From the NCBI GenBank assembly GCA_033002965.1, contig JAURVB010004843.1:39818-103817 (forward strand): a stretch of 64,000 nt of DNA. The letters run 5' to 3'. Positions 49,792-63,800 of this stretch are shown piece by piece (position 1 is the first letter of the stretch; the number at the start of each line of letters is the position of its first letter). The position numbers were made by a program, and so were the translations under genes. Source of the DNA: Piper betle. Lineage: Eukaryota; Streptophyta; Magnoliopsida; Piperales; Piperaceae. The notes beneath the pieces are model-generated. The model was not told the DNA's origin, ran no database searches, and saw only the letters and a list, made by a program, of their open reading frames with translations.

Positions 49792-52700
49792 CATTCCTAA
49801 AAAGATTTATCATAATTGAATTCATAATGCAACCAAAAATCCATTATTTATCATTCTACTGTTTACTTACATAGTGATTATATTTTTATATGGGAAACTA
49901 GTTAAGCATGTAACAAATATATCCAATTTGATAATCTACATTATACAATTTTATTTGTTCCTTGAAAAATCAAGTAGAAATAAGATGTATATTTTAATTG
50001 CTCATTAATTAATTAGCATCAAACACATTAGATAGGTGATTGATTTTATATATTTATTCATGTATATGTATTCATGAAAACTGTATCCATGTATATGTTG
50101 CATATATATAATAATACTTGAAAACTCGAAATCCAAACTCGACTTCATTACTTACAAAATGTACCAATGAAATCTAAGTTGACTCAAAGCCAACTCAACG
50201 TCATTTACATTATTTTTTTATAGTAGAAAAACTATAGCATACCTTGAAACAAATATTTAGAGTATATATGTAATATAAAGGTTATATTTATGTACCTAAT
50301 CCATTGTATAATATATAATTTGATGTCATTTTATAAGTATAAAGGTATTGTTATAATGATTTTTAAAGTTTTCGTATTTACAAGATCACACACAATTAGT
50401 CCCACATTCAAATAAAATCTATTATATTATATTAGCGAAGACATACATATGCCTTCAATTTGATTAATCACATTTTAAAAAATGAATTAAATTAAACCTA
50501 TTAGTTTGTATTTGGGCAGATCAACATGAGGGTGAAATATGATGTTGGAGTTAATCATGGACTTCAATTTGGTAGTCATTGAATTGTAAAGTTAAAATTG
50601 GAAATTTTAAAATAAAAATTTAAAGTTAAAATAAAATTTTAAAGTTACTTATTGCATGTTACCTCTTAGTTTGTGTTCATGAGCTACTATGGATGAGTGG
50701 TCATATGGCACAAAAGACACTGCCCTTTAACCTCCCATGGCAAATTAAAGAAGTAGCAGGTCTGATGGAAATTGTAAAGAAGAAAGAAGGAAACATAAAG
50801 AAGATGATAATTTTACAGCTAACATCACACAGATCAAATGGGTGGGGGACCTCAAGTTTAATGCATGCAGCAGCAACTCTCTATTTGTTCAGATAAGAGG
50901 CAACCCGCTTTCCATACAACATCATTTTCCTACAATGTGTATAACAAGAATAAGCAGTAGCTAGCTTACTGGAAGCAAAGTCTGGTGTATGAATATATTC
51001 TTGCTTTATTATGGGCATCATATATATGTGGGAGATGGCGTTTTCCATGTATAGATGAAGGACCACTAGCCGACCCTAGAATTAAAGAAGGTCGGCCAGT
51101 TCTTGGTGGCTGTGATATCTCTCATCCAAAATTCTACTTTTCTTCTAATTTAACTATTTTCCTTTTTCCAAAGCATCATTTTTTTAAACTTTTTTATATA
51201 TGTTGTAACACTTAATCTGTATAGTGTATACTCCTTCCTAAGCCATAATAGCAAGAAAGTGAGACCTCACTGTGTATTTCCTCTTTCCTGCTCCTCTGGT
51301 AACATCAAATATTTACATCTAGAAATTATCAATTAATTAATGAACACTTCTCCAAGCAGATGCTTCCTGCTACATTGCTATTCCATCTGAAAAAAATTGG
51401 CTACAATGCCACATTTTGCTTATCACTACGCTACGTACTGGGTAATTACTAATTACTTGACAAGAATTACAAGTCGTAATTAATGTTTTAAAGAAATTAT
51501 TTTTTTATGGAGATACCTATTAAAGTTGAAATAATATCACTCGATACCCTGAAAATTTTGTTTTCTGGTTGTGTACTTATTACTATCCAGCACCTTTTAC
51601 AATTGAAACGAACATGTATATATAAAGGTCAATTAGTTTCTAGTACAAATTAATATTACACGACACAGATAGAATTTATGTCATGCGAAGAGGGAATATA
51701 CATGGATTATCAATATACCCATTAATCGTGGATAAAATACTATCATTTAGCTGAAAATTTACATATTATTTACGTCAATAATTTTTTTAAAAACTCAATT
51801 TTGGGATTGATCACTCGAGAAGTAATGAAGTTGACTGTTGAAAAATATTTATATTAAGTTATTAATACAGCAAAGCAACTTACACATAATGGCCGTCTCT
51901 TATAGCAAAATATTTGCTAAATTAATGCTGGAAAGTCTTTTGATGATATTACAAATAGTTTTATTATTTGAGTACTCGGAGGAGTCTCAGAATCAATTAC
52001 ATATACATTCTCATATATCTAAGGTAATCACTTGTGGAATTATCCCGGAAATTTAATATGGAGCAACTTACTTAACTGAATGCCTTTGTGCTGGCAAAAT
52101 AATTACTTGAACAAAACAATATATTACAGTTAAAGTATAGTCATAAGCTTACTTTAATCTATAGCCGAATAAGATATGATTATAGGTTTTCCTAAAAGTT
52201 CTTATCTATCGCTTCTATGTAACCAAATATGCAACAAGAAGAGTACTAGGGTAAAGATGTACACCAAGCAGGATGAGAAGATATAAGGATGGGCAGGCGT
52301 GAATCCCCAAAATATTCCTGCCATGATAACACGTCCCAGCACCATAAATATAATACAGGCTACAGCAGAGCCCAACTGTTGCAGAAGAAGGAATGAGAAG
52401 CTGGTCTGTTTTCTTCTCTTCCTGTTCATTAACTTTACCTCTTTCTTCTAATATGTTTCTTTGCCTTGATAGGGCCTGATAAACCGTTGAATCTTTCTAT
52501 TGGGTCCTTTTCTCAAGCCTCGTTGTAGCAGAAAATATGGGTCTTATTGTTTTCTATACAGCCCTGTAGTACTGCATGCCCCCAAGTGATAAATGAAAGA
52601 CAGACTAACCATATATTTTTAATCTAATACTTACCCTAGATATTATATTATGAATACAGTATTCTACGTACAGCTTCTATATATTTGCTGTCAACTTGTA

Positions 52701-55700
52701 CTGCTCACGCACGAGATCACTAGCATCTTTTCCGTCTTACTTCTGTTCATAATTGAATGCACGTCAAATTCAAGCTTAGCTACGAATATGAAGTCGTCAA
52801 AAGCTAAACACATGATCCTCTAATTTTTCTGTTCACTACTATGTAATAAGACATGGGTTACTTGATGTTTGCAACATGATATTTAACTATCGGTTGGTGA
52901 AGTTGCGTACAAGGTCAAGACGAACATGACAGGCAGCTTAATTTGAACCTATGAGCCAAGAAATATTGCTAGCCAAGTATTGGTCAAGTATTCCCCTCTT
53001 GCCTGCATATCATAACTTGATGTCTACTTCACCTCGCTTTGAAAATTCAGACAATATCGGGGAGGAAGGAAGGTTCTGCAATTCCCGAGTATATTTTTTA
53101 TTTTTTGTCACTAATGAACAAGAGATATATCCATCATGTAAGTTGAAAAACATTGGTTTATCTAGCTAGTGGAGTACTAGTGACATGGATGTGTATTTGA
53201 AGTTTCCTTAGTCCACCGAGTCAATAGATGTCAAGAATATTGGATTTGTGTATGCTATATATCCTGCCAATCATCGATGGGCCTGGTTTGCAGTGTGGTT
53301 CTATTTTTAAAGATATGGCTGTCCAGGCGCCTTCGAGGGCCAAAGGTCGCTAGACCTACGCATGCATCCAACTGGGTCGAATAAGAGGGATTTAGAAAAG
53401 TGAAAACTAAATAAATGTTTAGGGTTGATTACTAATAAAAGCTACAATTTTGCAATACAGCTATATCCAAGTGTACCTAGTGAATTTAACTTATACTATA
53501 ATACTTCCTAATTAACAGGCTTGTCAATTGCTTGCTTAATTAGCAGTGCTGTCTATCAGAAAATTATCAGGTGATTCACGCGCACATCTAATTGCCCATT
53601 GACCACTCTATGCTACCTTCATTCCAAACAAATTAACAGGTCTGGAGTCTATAGACAGGGAAAAGCGGGCTAGATGGTATATATTGCAGAGGACATATGA
53701 TGGTCCGGTGCTTGAACAGTTGAGGATTGGACTGCATTCATGTGATGCCACTTGCAAGATCATATGATACAGCTTCCCCTCAGAAAAGCTAAATCTAATG
53801 GAAGATTATACTCTCGTTCGAGATGGTGATTGGAAAGACCAAACAATTGCAGATCAAGATGGGTACCAATCAAGAATTGCATATATATGCAGCAGTCAAG
53901 TCTGATTCTGAGTGGAAGGAAGAAATCTAAATGGCCCATATGGACTAGATTCATATGCCACTAGGTGAAGAAATCGGTTGCTGGAATGGACAGGCAGCAA
54001 GTGATTTAAATTAATGAAGACAAAAGTTGGTCTTTGTTTTCATCTCTGGAAACCCAACTCAATGCCTTTGTTTTATATGTAAGTAATGGATCAATATTTT
54101 TTCTTTTCATATTCATCATCTGAACGTGCTAGGGATTTATAACCCTACCAGACCTGGAATTCATTATTACGTGTTGATATTTTCTCTTTGGTAGGAATAT
54201 TTAGCCATGTCCATGCATGCCACTAGTGGAGCTTGGGCTTGTATATACAATTAAATTTTCTCCAATTAGGCAATATTTAGGAAGTCTTGTTAAATTTGTG
54301 CAATAAGCGAAGTAGTCAGTGGCATAATTTTAGAACAAAAAGTTCAAGAAAACACCAGTTAATTAAGTCATTCGTTTCTAGGGGATCCAAAATTTAGAGG
54401 TACTTATAAGTTACATGTGCACTCGTCAATTTCATGTTTAGGTGATTTTTATATGCTAGTTGTATATACATTTAAAAACAATTAAAACATGGCAATCAGG
54501 TTAGGTTCGAGATGACCTTGCAATGGGATCAAGCGGCCTGAGTCGCAAGTTCCAAACTAAAGTTTGTTAAAAAAAATAACTGGCGGAATTTTTACGGAAA
54601 TGTGCTGGGCAAAGATAAATTCAGGCAACAGGATTAATTAAATTAAGGCATTACAGATGAAACAAATTGAGATGTTCTAACTGGTTTCGTCAAAATACAT
54701 GACACTCGGGCGAGCAATTGTTAACTTGAGTCCAAACCTATTTAGTTAGGTCCATCTCCGGCCCACTAAAAGCATTCGGACAAATTAATATGGGCCTTAA
54801 GGGCCCATTTTAAGACGGTCCTTCAAGACCCATTTTTAAACGGCCCTTCAAGGTCCATTAATTTTAGAGCAGACGTGGTGACGTATAATAAATAATCAAT
54901 TAATTATTAGCATACTTTACTTTACTTAAGAGACTTGAATTACCTCAACATGATTTTCTTTGCCAATTACTTCTTCCCGAACAAAGCCAACAAGCATACC
55001 GTGATTCGCGAGTCTAATCTCAATCTACTCTTGATAATTTTATTTTTTTAATGAAATTGAACATCGTTCAGGGGAAAAGTGGAAAGGAACATTCGATGTG
55101 TCCAACATTAATATACCTATTCATTTCGGCAAAACAAAAGAGTAAATTATAAGAGGCAAAATTATCAAAATTGTTATTTGGGCAAATAGTCATTATTTGC
55201 TCTTTTTATAAAATTTTAATTATTACTTTTTTATAATTCCATTAGAGTTTGTTTAGTTGACGTGAAAATAATATAAATGAAAAAAATTATATAAAATAGA
55301 AATGTAATGAGAAAAAATTACACTAAATTTTAGAAAGCTTCTTTGTAAAAATTTTACACGCATTTACTTTGACTGAAGTTGAAGTTTTCTTTTATTAAAT
55401 TTTAAGACATCAAAATATAAAAAATTTTGTAACCTCTAAATTTTATATTTCTTTTGTACAATTTCAAGACAACGAAATAAACCCTTAAATATCAATTTTA
55501 GTCCATATAGAACAAAATTTATTAAAATGTACTTTTTGGTAGCAAAAAAACAGATTCCAAAGAGCATTGTTACAGTATGCTAATTAGTAAACTCACCTTA
55601 ATTTTAAGAAAAAACCATAGTAATTCCCAATTGTTCATCATCTTTTTTGTACAATAAATTTAAGAGCAAATCCTCAGGTGAGGCACAACAACTATTCAAC

Positions 55701-55813
55701 ACAATGGAACTGTTTTATTGGTACACACTCGAACCATAACTCAATCTTTAAACTAGTAAATATATATAATGTCGCCAAATTATGCTCCAAATAATTGATA
55801 GATGAAGACGAAC
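49792..55813. other. Intergenic DNA downstream of the COMT gene
   Basis: AT-rich and gene-poor. The open frames here are short, unrelated to families I know, and most lack gene-like context. The bases just below 55813 should include the COMT 3' untranslated region. No RNA gene recognised. Confidence 0.4.
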
Positions 55814-58380
55814 CTACTTGTAGAACTCCATCACCCAAATGTTATAAACATTACAGACTGGTTTGAGGCCAGAGAAGCCTGCTGCCTTAGCAAGGTTCTC
55901 AAACTCCTTTTGCGTCCTCTCTTTCCCGCCTGGGTTATGGGCCAACATTATCATATCCACCTGATACACTCCACTGGATTCAAGGGATGGTTTTGGGTCA
56001 TCTAAGAGAGCCATCTCCACTACGATTGCCTTGCCTGTGGCTGGAAGAGCCTTGTAGCAGTTCTTCAACAGTGTCACGCAGTGTTCATCGCTCCAATCAT
56101 GCAATATCCACTGCAAAATGCAAGAACCCACGTTAATTATAATAATAATTGCTTACACTACTTTGCAATATTAATTTCATGTCATGACTTTTTCAATTCT
56201 TTAATGGGAGAGTAGTTAATTAGTAGTTCCTTAATGTTGTTAGTTGAGCCTTTGACTACTTAAACTTGGATTTTTCATTTGTTCACGCTAGCTTAATTAA
56301 GACAGTCATGATAAAAGTTGTAGAGATTGACAAAAACAAAAAAGAAAAAAACAAGGTCATACCTTCATGAAAATGGCGTCGGCACTTGGAACACTCTCGA
56401 ACATATCTCCACCCACATGTTTGACGCCTGCAATATTCCATTCACATAACCTTTAGCTGATAATATTTAACTTTTTTATAAAAAAGCAAAAAAGAAGAGT
56501 TAATAGACAGTTTGGCGAGAACTCCATCCAGCCACAGTTCTAAAATTCGTTTCTTGTTGAATCATCTCAGCTCAGAGAGTGGCCAAGTGAACGGCACAAA
56601 CTCGACTGAGTATAATTAAAGAATCGACTTGTTTGACTAGGAAGCTATATCCCAATAAACTCGAGTGACTCGTTGACTCATGGCGGCTCATCAACAAGAA
56701 AAGATGTGAACAGAGGAAAACACAAAATATGTGGTAAGTGGTGCAGCCTTCTAATATTCTAACATGCCAGCCAACCAGCTGTTTGCCACCTCTTCTAATT
56801 TTTTTAGTCTATAAGGTAACATAGTTAAAATAAAAATACATTAAAACCTTAAAATTTGCTATTATTCAATTTATTTTCAATTCAAAAGTTTGGTTTCGAA
56901 CTAGAAATTGAATTCAGGATTTCATTGCGACTGAGTCTTAAAGTTAATTCGATTTTATGGACTTTCGAGTTGAGTGAGTCTTAAAATTTAAAATCATTGT
57001 AACAATGAAATCCAAATATTATTATAAAAGTTGTTATGTATTATAATTATAGAAAAAAAAACCTTTAAAACAAGCCTGGTAGGCCTTTCAGTAAAGAACA
57101 TAACTTTTTTCTCTTATAACCTATAAGCCATTTGTTATTTTATTTAGATTGACTAAAAAGTATATACTAACCGGGAAAATCAGGAGCATCATCAATAACA
57201 TGCTTCAAGTCGAAGTTGATGCCTTTAATGTTAGGGTATTTGGAGACGATGAGGCTGGTAGTGACCCCCACACCACCACCCACATCCACAAGGCTCCCCA
57301 CTCCTTCAAACCCTGTATAGGTCTCCAACAATTTATTCGTCACAAGTGCAGAGTGATCCGACATGCCTCGGTTGAACACCTTGTTGAACCTCCGATCTGT
57401 GCCATGATATTCAAAGGCTGACATCCCATAGGCCTTGTTGAAAGGTATCCCCCCATCCAACACTGCATCCTTTAGATGGTACCTGTAAATTTAACAATAT
57501 AATTTAATGTTATTAATAAATATGGAACTCAATACTACCGCCTGATTACAAAAATAATGGATTTAACCACGAATAGAAAAATGGACTACTATAGCCAACA
57601 AATTGACACGTTACCCTTCTGTAATAATTTTGTCAAGATTTAGTCGTGTAAATATCGTGACAATTGTGTCACATGTTTTGTCATGAATAAATTGGTACTA
57701 AAATGAATCACATATTTTCGTGACAAATTTTGTAGCAATTCGACTTTGTCACGCTTTTTAATAGTATTTGTCATGAATTTAATTGTGGCAATAGTCCACT
57801 TTCCCACTAGTGAACCGATCAAAATATTTAAAAGTATTAAATAATTAAAATCTATCTTTTCGTCCAATTAAAATCTATCTTAAAATTAGAACTAATATTA
57901 CACGACACATCTTTCCTAATTTTATTAAATTGCCAAACTCAACAGTCAATAACGTCTAGAAAATTCTTACCAGCTCTTCATGAGGACCTCGTCTTGGTTC
58001 ATGAGCCCCAACGGCGCAACCGACACCCCATCCTTATTCTCCACCAAGAACTTGCCGGCCGGCGCAAGGCCATATCGTCGCTCTACGTGCCCATCCTCGC
58101 GGGTCACGAGTGAATAGCTAAGGACATTGTAGCTGGCCAGCAGGCGGAGCATTCTGTCCAGCATGGTGGTGGCCTGAGGGTTCTCGGTGGGGAGCTCGGA
58201 GACAATCTCCGCCGGCGAGAGATACGCCTTTGGGCCGGCCTTGGCTATCACCTCGAAGACGCCCAATTCAATGGCCGCCTTGAGGGTCATGGGCACCACC
58301 GAGAGGCTGGCGAGCTGCATGGCCAGCATGGCGGCTGAGTTATCGTCGGACACATTTAGAAGATGCAGGTGAGACTCCAT
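55814..58380 (-). CDS. COMT: Caffeic acid 3-O-methyltransferase
   Basis: SAM-dependent O-methyltransferase that methylates the 5-hydroxyl of lignin precursors (5-hydroxyconiferaldehyde, caffeic acid) in the cytosol. Exons on the minus strand: 58380-57971, 57482-57172, 56427-56363, 56110-55814; phases 2, 1, 0; 360 residues, the usual COMT length. A dimerisation domain comes first. The SAM motif LVDVGGGVG is at 201-209. Catalytic residues are H266 ([10 protein letters not shown]), E294 and E326. Pocket residues M127, N128, A159, H163, F169, F173, M177, H180, I316, M317 and N321 all match the alfalfa COMT pocket at a constant offset of 3 (numbering from memory), which argues for a true COMT and not a flavonoid or alkaloid relative. 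The C-terminus ([14 protein letters not shown]) is somewhat divergent. Intron 1 contains a MITE; coding sequence is unbroken. An AC element and a TATA box lie just upstream. Confidence 0.93.
57568..57812. mobile_element. CACTA-type MITE in COMT intron 1
   Basis: The right end inverted reads CACTAGTGGGAAAGTGGACT and continues ATTGCCACAA. The left end reads ATAGAAAAATGGACTACTAT and continues AGCCAACAA, so the terminal ~30 bases are imperfect inverted repeats with a CACTA start. TTGTCACG/TTTGTCATG motifs recur inside. It lies wholly within intron 1 (57483-57970) and leaves the splice sites intact. Confidence 0.6.
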
Positions 58381-58441
58381 GGCTATGATGAGATCGGAGA
58401 TGGAGAGGTTTGGATGATGGAAATTAATGGATGTCTGGAGG

Positions 58442-58450
58442 TTTTATAAG
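58442..58450 (-). promoter_or_regulatory. Candidate TATA box of COMT
   Basis: The minus strand reads CTTATAAAA about 62 bases upstream of the COMT ATG, a fitting position for a short leader. Confidence 0.55.
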
Positions 58451-58463
58451 CAAAAATGGCTTC

Positions 58464-58470
58464 ACCTAAC
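58464..58470 (+). promoter_or_regulatory. AC-type MYB element near COMT TATA box
   Basis: ACCTAAC, the AC-III form of the MYB-binding AC elements found in promoters of lignin-pathway genes, lies 14 bases beyond the TATA motif, in reverse orientation to the gene. A 7-mer occurs by chance often, but the place is the expected one. Confidence 0.4.
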
Positions 58471-60238
58471 CCATGTGAGATGCCCCTAGTGTGAAAGGTG
58501 AAGGCGTACATTTGATTTTAATTTGTTTATTTTGCTTCCGGAATTAAATAAGATTAATTATTAACGATTGTGGAGACAGGGCTGGGCCATGCAGTCACTA
58601 CTTCACCCTCAACCATTTTTCTTTCTTTCATTCTACGCAAGAATGATGGTGTCTTACCAGCCTGTTAATTAGCATGGTTTTGGACAAGGGATTATTTCAG
58701 GACAATCCCTGAACTTATTCTTAACAAACTAAAATACCCTTAAGAACTCAAAAACTCAACCACAATTCATCCGAAATTAGACAAAAAAACAACAATAAAA
58801 ACTTGACATAATAATTCCTTTTACAAAATTATTAGATATTTTTTTCAAAATAATTAACCAAGTAACATATGCCATTAGAAACGTTGCCAATCATGGTCGA
58901 ACACACATATAAATCTATATCAGATGACTAATTACATGATTATTACTTTACCTTTAATAATAGTTAATTAAGAAATCCACTCCTCGTAAGATTATAGGAC
59001 TAAACGTCTATATGAAGTGAACTCTACGTCAGCGCTTATAATTATTGCTTATATTCTAATTCAAATGATAGATACTATAATTTTCCAAAATAAAAAATAA
59101 GAGTTTGGTATCTTGGTGATTATTTGTCCCAGAGACATTGTTTTCTATAACAGAGGACTTGCGTAACAATATGCTCTCCATTGATGATTGAGCCCTCAAA
59201 TGGATGGTCTGATCGATATTTAATATTTACACTCACTAATAAAAGAGAAACTCACTATAGATATTAGATTACTCTACAAAAAAAATATTCTTTGATCCAT
59301 AATAAGTCGTCGAGTATATTTAAAATTGAGGTAATATATGAAATATACATATATCCATGGTACTATGGTCTACGAATTATACTACAGTGAAGTATTTACA
59401 TTTTGTAGGTATTTCTTTATTGTTTTTAAAATTATTTCGTTGGCTATATTTTTCCTACGAGAGTATAGCCCACATTAATCTTAAACACACTCTACCTTTT
59501 GTCATGGGCAAAAGTAAAATTTTTTTATAGTGTTAAAAAGTAAAGAAATCATTCAATCAAAATAAAAGAAATTTTTTAAAATTAAAAGAAAAATGCTTCC
59601 TTTAACGATTCTTGAGTTCGAATTTCGTTAACCTTAATTTCTTTTTTAAAAAATAGCTTTCAAGGTTGAAGGTCACCGGTTTAAACCCTATTAACCTCAA
59701 CTTCTAAGTTTATACTAATAAGAGTCTTCCTAATTATTTTAAAAAATATATAAAAAAATTAATAATTATAATCAATTTTTTCTTTCAAATAAGATATATC
59801 TTTAAAGTCAATCACAATTTATATTTGAAATATTAAATTATTATAGTCTATCTTATTATTTAATAAAAGTTTATGTATAAAATTAAAATTTATCTAGCAT
59901 AAGTCATGTATAACGCGACATCTTGCCTTGTATATATAATTGGAGTCCAATTGAAGGGGGCCGTCAAAATATTTTCATAACCAGCTCAAAGACCATTCAT
60001 ATATCGATCATAGGTAATAATTTAATTAAGATCTGGTTCACATAATTTCTGCCTTTCAATTCGTATTATAAATCTTTAATTATGATAATGAAATCTAATT
60101 GAGTTAGGGTAGTTATCAGTTTTTTATTGTAATCATTAATTTAACAATGCTACAATAACATTTGGTAGCGCATACAAGAAATAAAAGTGATGCTGCCACA
60201 ATCAAAAATTTAGAAACTAGGGAAGTCAACAAATAATC
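58471..60238. other. Intergenic DNA upstream of COMT
   Basis: Should include the distal COMT promoter. AT-rich; the stretch 59600-59720 has tRNA-like B-box words (GTTCGAATTTC, GGTTTAAACCC) that might mark an old SINE, but no A box or tail could be set. No gene supported. Confidence 0.35.
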
Positions 60239-60850
60239 ATAGTTACAAAAATCGGAATCGAGGTCTGAATCGGTTTTCGAGGGAGCCACGGAATCGGACC
60301 AAATCGGTCAGGATTCGGTTCAGTTACATCGGTCTAAATTAGTCTTGTACAAAAATTTTAACTTAGTCAAAATTAGTAGGCTATTAGTTATAGAACATGT
60401 CATTCTGATGTCATTTTAATGTCATTTTGACGCCATCATTATGTTACGACATGCATTATATTTTATAATATTTTTTTCATATTTTTTTAAATTTTTAAAA
60501 ATTATTTGGAGTTATTATTTTTGACAAGAGTTAGAGTAGAGTTAACTTTTAATTATAAGCATGTCACTTGCTATTTCTTCCTCTCCCCCTACACCCCGTT
60601 GCCCCGTCCTCCCCCCACCACCGTTGCCTCCCCAGCCCACCCTCCCTTAGTCGCCTATTGTCGCTTCTCCACTGGCGTCTGAAATCGGCTTAAGTCAACC
60701 GATTTTAGAATCGGCTCAAATCGAGTAGAATCAGCTGATTTATGGATCAATTTAAACCGAAGACCAATTTACTTATTTTTTTTGACGCACTGCCAATCCA
60801 ATTTAAATCAACTTAATTTCACATAAAATAAGCCGATTTTTATAACGGAG
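60239..60850. mobile_element. Mutator-like MITE with ~9-bp target duplication
   Basis: Begins ATAGTTACAAAAATCGG; the other end inverted reads CTCCGTTATAAAAATCGG. The flanks CAAATAATC (60230-60238) and CAAATAACT (60851-60859) match at 7 of 9 positions, as expected for an aged Mutator-type 9-bp duplication. The interior repeats AATCGG-type words and has a C-rich island at 60580-60670. No transposase. Confidence 0.55.
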
Positions 60851-60859
60851 CAAATAACT

Positions 60860-63800
60860 CGTAAGCACAAGAGGTAGATTCATCTGTCAAAAGGCAAACG
60901 ATTCCACATCCACATCTGCAGTGCTGTAACTTTAGTAATTTTTTATATTTTTTTCCTCTTGACGGATGCAGCACATATGTCATTCTTAATTAATTTAAGT
61001 CCACTTTCGCCTGAAGTTGGTGAACTAAACGAATAGCCATTGCTACGTCACCCTGCCGTATCCAAAACAACTTCTCGTGATAGCTATATATACATATATA
61101 TATACATATATATATATATATAGTTATATAGTTATATTAGACGTGGATTATAAGCTAGGGTAGGAAAGGAGACCAACCAGCCAACCAGACTAGTGACAAT
61201 ATTTACAGGGTTCTAACTCTATCAAATCTGGCTCAGGTTCCGCATCGACATTTCTTTTGGTTTATTCATGAATTCACCGCTCAATCTAGTCCATCTGATC
61301 ATCATAACTCAATTAGATTTGGATAAGGCAGGGTAGCAATGGCTACGCGTTTAGTTCACTAACTTCCTGCGAAAGTGGACAAAAATTTAATTAATAATGA
61401 TATATTTGTTGCATGCGTCAGAGAAAATAAAAAATAAAAAAATTATGATTGTGAAGTGTTTGACCAAGGGTACAACCCTGCAGATGTGGATGTGGGGGCG
61501 TTTGACTTTTGAGAGAATGAATCAACCTCTTGTGCTTAAAGGCTATTTGTTGACTTCAAAAGTGTCTAAATTTATGGTTTGTGGCAGCGGCACTTGTATT
61601 GCTTATATGCCCCACCAAATATAAGTGGACCATTGTTAAATTAATGATTATAATAAAAAACTGATAAATACCCTCCTCTCTTATTTTAGAACTGGGTTGT
61701 AGAGGGAAGCATAACAATAGTGGGCAAATTGTTTTCAAATTTGAAGGATCCAACCATAAAATTTCTTATCCTTGTCAATGTTTAATGTTGGATTTTGAAG
61801 GGCGATGGTAGCGATCTACCGCCTTGCATAATACCTGGCAAGAAAGCATGAGAGGAACACGTGGACTCCCAATGCCTAATAAATTTGTCATATTATGGAA
61901 AGATAGGATAAAAAGATAGGTTTGATGGAAGAACTAATCAAATTAGATGGGGCTGGTCTCCAACTACGAAGAAAATAATGAACAAGTAGGAATAGGTATA
62001 CGCCTTCACCAACCCACCAAGTGGGGATCTGACCACGGATCCCAAATAATTTGCAATAATCAATGTTTTAAAACGTAACTGCGTTGTCGAACAAATGTTT
62101 TCAAATATAATCGGACTTTTTTATATTTTGCTTAAGTATTATTTGGTGAGACAATCTACGCACGTAGGGATGTTTAAGATAATCTTAATTAATTATTCTG
62201 ATTTTCTTTTCTTTATTTCCACCGTCAAGTTATATAAATGGGCAGTGTTTAAGACAACTATCAAGCTATAGATTAAATTACCTTATTCTTATCAATATCT
62301 TGTAGGAGTAGATTCTACATAGAAAAATTAGAAACTTACCTAACATGAAAATTATATTAGGTTTGACCGAGACTAGTTGTCACTACAATCAAGCTCCTAT
62401 ATATTTCTTTTCTAAAGGGGAAGAGATGATATTTATCCATGAAATTAATAAGTTTTTAGATGGCGTGAGTTAAAATATGAGAAGATCAAAGTTAGCTTAT
62501 ATGTACATCAAATGCGTTTCAGTAGTTCTTTCAAGCAAAAATTTTAATTTTAATAGAGCTAAAATTATTGGACTTCATTGAATGTGAGATATTTTTTAAG
62601 GATTATTATTTTTCATTAATCGTGTTAGGTATATATGTTAATTATTTGATTAATTTATGATGAAACTTTATTGTTGTAGTTATTTGTATTATAGTTATTT
62701 GTATTGCATACGATAGAGTTAGTCTCTATGAGCTGCCTGGCAGGTCCTTAGTAGACTATTTGTCCAATGAGCAACTATAAACGTATGAGTAACAGAGCCT
62801 ATTAATTGTTAAAAATTTTAAACTATCACTAATGGTATTTAATGAAGAATGATTTGTTTATACCTGAGTAGGTCTTATAGCCATTTTAGCTGTGAAACCT
62901 TTTAGATTCTCACTCTACAATGTATATAACTTAACTATCAAATAGTATGAGTCTATGTGTAATGACCCAAATACAAATTGATGGGCCCAATATTTTCCAT
63001 GTTTTTTTTCGTTTGGATTAGTCACTAGTTGCAGATCGTTAATCCATCCCTATTATATTGAATTTTATTGTAGGATTAATTTTGAGATCTTCCAAATCAC
63101 TTACTTTAAATATTTCCTTTATTGAAAGACCTATCTTCAACCCTTGAACTTAAGCTCACACAAATAATCAATTTTCCCCACATTCCCATATGATGTTTGA
63201 TCACTTTTACTACCATATTTAATAATTCAATTTAATTTGTTTAACTTGATGAACCTAAAATTATCTCTTCAACATAGATGACCCAAGTTGAAGAATAGAG
63301 TCGATTCTAATACGACTCAAGTGTAAGCTCATGAGATGAGATCATTATTTTTCAAAAATAGTTGGTTATCAAATAATTATAAAGTAATATTAATAATATA
63401 TTGAATTTTACGCGTGACTAAGTATTAAATGTGGGGAGATAATTTTTAAAGGATCTCACATTATGTTTATGGGAAATAGAGCGCCATGACCTTACTAACT
63501 TGGCCTTGTTTCGAAAAACAGACCTGTGGATCCGGATGAATTAGTAGTTAAAATGCATGAAAAAAAATTAAGGTAGAGAATACCTATTTTGAGGATGAGG
63601 TGTGATCATAGTTATCACCTAGATACCGTTCAATAATGTCAAAATGGAATAGGGTTGAGGGCGAATGGGCATTATGGTTCTTCACCCTTTTTATTTTTAC
63701 AGATTTTGATTCTAACTTTAAGTCAAAGAAAGAACAAAACTGATAATACACATCGGGTGACACCAACGTAGATTTGGCTAGTACATTCTGATTCGGATAG

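Noticed and set aside
59600..59720. Possible SINE with B-box-like words
   Set aside because: No A box at the right spacing, no poly(A)/T tail and no target duplication could be seen.
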